From assembly GCF_027922045.1 (NCBI RefSeq), contig NZ_BSEX01000015.1:124001-188000 (forward strand): 64,000 bases of DNA. Direction: 5' to 3'. Both the position numbers and the translations under genes were made by a program. The DNA is from Microbacterium terregens. GTDB lineage: Bacteria > Pseudomonadota > Alphaproteobacteria > Sphingomonadales > Sphingomonadaceae. Each line of letters begins with the position of its first letter. Positions within the stretch are counted from its first letter, which is position 1. Shown here piece after piece: positions 62,815 to 64,000 of this stretch. The notes below the pieces were generated by a model. That model was not told the DNA's origin and did no database searches. It saw only the letters and a list, made by a program, of their open reading frames with translations.

Positions 62815-64000
62815 ATGCGCACCCTGCCCCTTCTCGCCCTTCCCCTGTCGCTCGCCGCCTGCACCATGGGGCCTGATTATGCAGGCCCGCCCGCCACGCC
62901 GTCGCGTGTTCCCGGCGCGGGGTTCGTCCGGGCGACGGATGCGGTGCAGGCCGCGGCCGTGCCCGGCGTCGCGAACTGGTGGACGGCACTCCGTGATCCG
63001 CAGCTCGATGCGCTCGAGCAGCGCGCGCTTGCGGCCAATCCGTCCATCGCCGTCGCCCAGGCCCGCGTCCGTCAGGCTCGTGGTGCACTGCGCCTCGAGC
63101 GCGCGAACCGCCTGCCGAGCGCCAACGCCAGCGGCAGCTACCTGCATGCCGAGCTCCCCGGCATTGACCTGGGTTCGCTGACCGACGGCTCCGGCGACAG
63201 CGAAACCCCCGACACGGGCGCGGGCGAAGGCATCGCCGATGGGGACAGCATCGGCGTCGACTTCTTCAATCTGGGATTCGACGCGAGCTGGGAAATCGAT
63301 CTGTTCGGCCGCCGGCGCCGCACGGTAGAAGCGGCGCGCGCGGCCGCGGAGGGTGCCGAAGCAAATCTGGCGGATGCTCAGGTTCAGCTTACCGCCGAGG
63401 TGGCGCAGGCCTATGTCGCGCTGCGGGACCGCCAGGCGCGCGTTGCGCTGTCCCAGCGGTCCTCCGAGATGCTGCGCCGGATCCTCGGCCTGACCGAAGA
63501 GCGCTACGCCCGCGGCACCGTTTCGGCGCTCGACGTCGAGCGCCTCCGCCTTCAGGTCGAGAACACCGATGCCGAGCTCGTGCCGCTCAACGCGGAAATG
63601 GCGAGCTATTTGAACGCGCTTGCCGTTCTGGTCGGCGAGGCTCCGGGCGCGCTGGACGATGCCTTGAAGGCTCCTGCCCCCATCCCGCTGGTGCCGGCAC
63701 AGGTTGCGGTGGGCGACCCGACGTCGCTGCTCCAACGCCGCCCCGACATTCGCGCTGCGGAGCGCCAGCTTGCATCGCGCACCGCGCGGGTGGGAGTCGC
63801 GGAGGCAGCACGCTTCCCGAGCCTGAACCTCCAGGGCATGCTCGGCCTAGGCGGCACCTCCATCGCCGACGTCGTCGATCCGGACAATCTGCTCACCCTC
63901 GCGAGCCCGATGCTCCAGTGGAACCTGCTGGATTTCGGCCGGGGACGCGCACGCGTCGAACAGGCTGAGGGCGAGCGCGACGAGGCGGAGGCAAGCTACC
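62815..64000 (+). CDS. NodT-type outer-membrane factor lipoprotein (partial, C-terminus beyond the right edge)
   Basis: 395 N-terminal residues. Signal peptide with a lipobox at residues 13-16 (LAAC), then TMGPDYAGPP, the standard start of NodT outer-membrane efflux lipoproteins. Two TolC-type repeats are visible: WWTALRDPQLDALEQRALAANPSIAVAQARVRQARG and LLQRRPDIRAAERQLASRTARVGVAEAARFPSLNLQG, with WEIDLFGRRRRTVEAARAAAEGAEA and WNLLDFGRGRARVEQAEGERDEAEA helices. A Gly/Asp-rich insert (TDGSGDSETPDTGAGEGIADGD) sits in the first extracellular loop. Ten bases after emrB, so the third operon member. Confidence 0.93.
   Translation, partial: MRTLPLLALPLSLAACTMGPDYAGPPATPSRVPGAGFVRATDAVQAAAVPGVANWWTALRDPQLDALEQRALAANPSIAVAQARVRQARGALRLERANRLPSANASGSYLHAELPGIDLGSLTDGSGDSETPDTGAGEGIADGDSIGVDFFNLGFDASWEIDLFGRRRRTVEAARAAAEGAEANLADAQVQLTAEVAQAYVALRDRQARVALSQRSSEMLRRILGLTEERYARGTVSALDVERLRLQVENTDAELVPLNAEMASYLNALAVLVGEAPGALDDALKAPAPIPLVPAQVAVGDPTSLLQRRPDIRAAERQLASRTARVGVAEAARFPSLNLQGMLGLGGTSIADVVDPDNLLTLASPMLQWNLLDFGRGRARVEQAEGERDEAEASY

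Overview
The window is a contiguous chromosomal segment with high G+C content, no stretch over 300 bases without a gene, and no mobile elements. Several features point to an alphaproteobacterium of the Sphingomonadaceae, probably Sphingomonas or a close relative. These are the order dusB-ntrB-ntrC-ntrY-ntrX-hfq-hflX, a fused IspDF enzyme, an hdaA-ppk-ppx block, an HWE-type histidine kinase, and an Hfq protein made of two fused Hfq domains. The genus is an inference from gene content; no rRNA is present.

Layout. 1-8 kb: truncated lptD (outer-membrane LPS assembly), pepA, holC, ndk, and the purine genes purM and purN, with purN carrying an extra C-terminal domain. 6.7-17.2 kb: a DUF2066 exported protein, hdaA (replication control), ppk1 and ppx (polyphosphate), rnd with a small I78-type inhibitor lipoprotein, aspS, a PPK2-family kinase and a beta carbonic anhydrase. 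17.4-21 kb: lipA, a RatA/COQ10-type protein, a CinA C-terminal domain protein, a small exported protein and ispDF. 21-30.2 kb: dusB, two NtrB/NtrC-type two-component pairs, the double Hfq and hflX. 30.2-39 kb: a minus-strand run of ten mostly overlapping genes (mltB, SPOR lipoprotein, dacA, tmk, holB, metG, tatD, a metallo-beta-lactamase-fold protein, a small membrane protein, mazG), which joins cell-wall, replication and translation functions. 39.1-42.7 kb: tRNA-Ser(UGA), a membrane diguanylate cyclase, a DUF892 ferritin-like protein, a tiny membrane protein and pncB.

42.8-50.8 kb is a sugar-acid catabolism locus. It contains a GguC/AraD1-type 2-keto-3-deoxypentonate dehydratase, an alpha-ketoglutaric semialdehyde dehydrogenase, a FadR-type GntR regulator, a FucP-type sugar transporter, an exported aldose 1-epimerase and a pentonate dehydratase very like XylD of Caulobacter. 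Together these would take a pentose through an oxidative (Weimberg-type) route to 2-oxoglutarate. The sugar dehydrogenase and lactonase are not in the window. Matching candidate operators sit in both divergent intergenic regions.

50.8-64 kb: bioF-bioD-bioA (biotin), a phospholipase D/cardiolipin synthase-type protein, an MscS-type channel, an HWE histidine kinase with a single-domain response regulator, and a MarR repressor divergent from an EmrA-EmrB-NodT tripartite drug efflux operon that runs off the right edge.

The most unusual items are the double Hfq, the PurN fusion, an NtrX lacking the GAFTGA loop, an HdaA with a degenerate P-loop, the paired GntR-type operators, and a strong hairpin that contains the bioF start codon.
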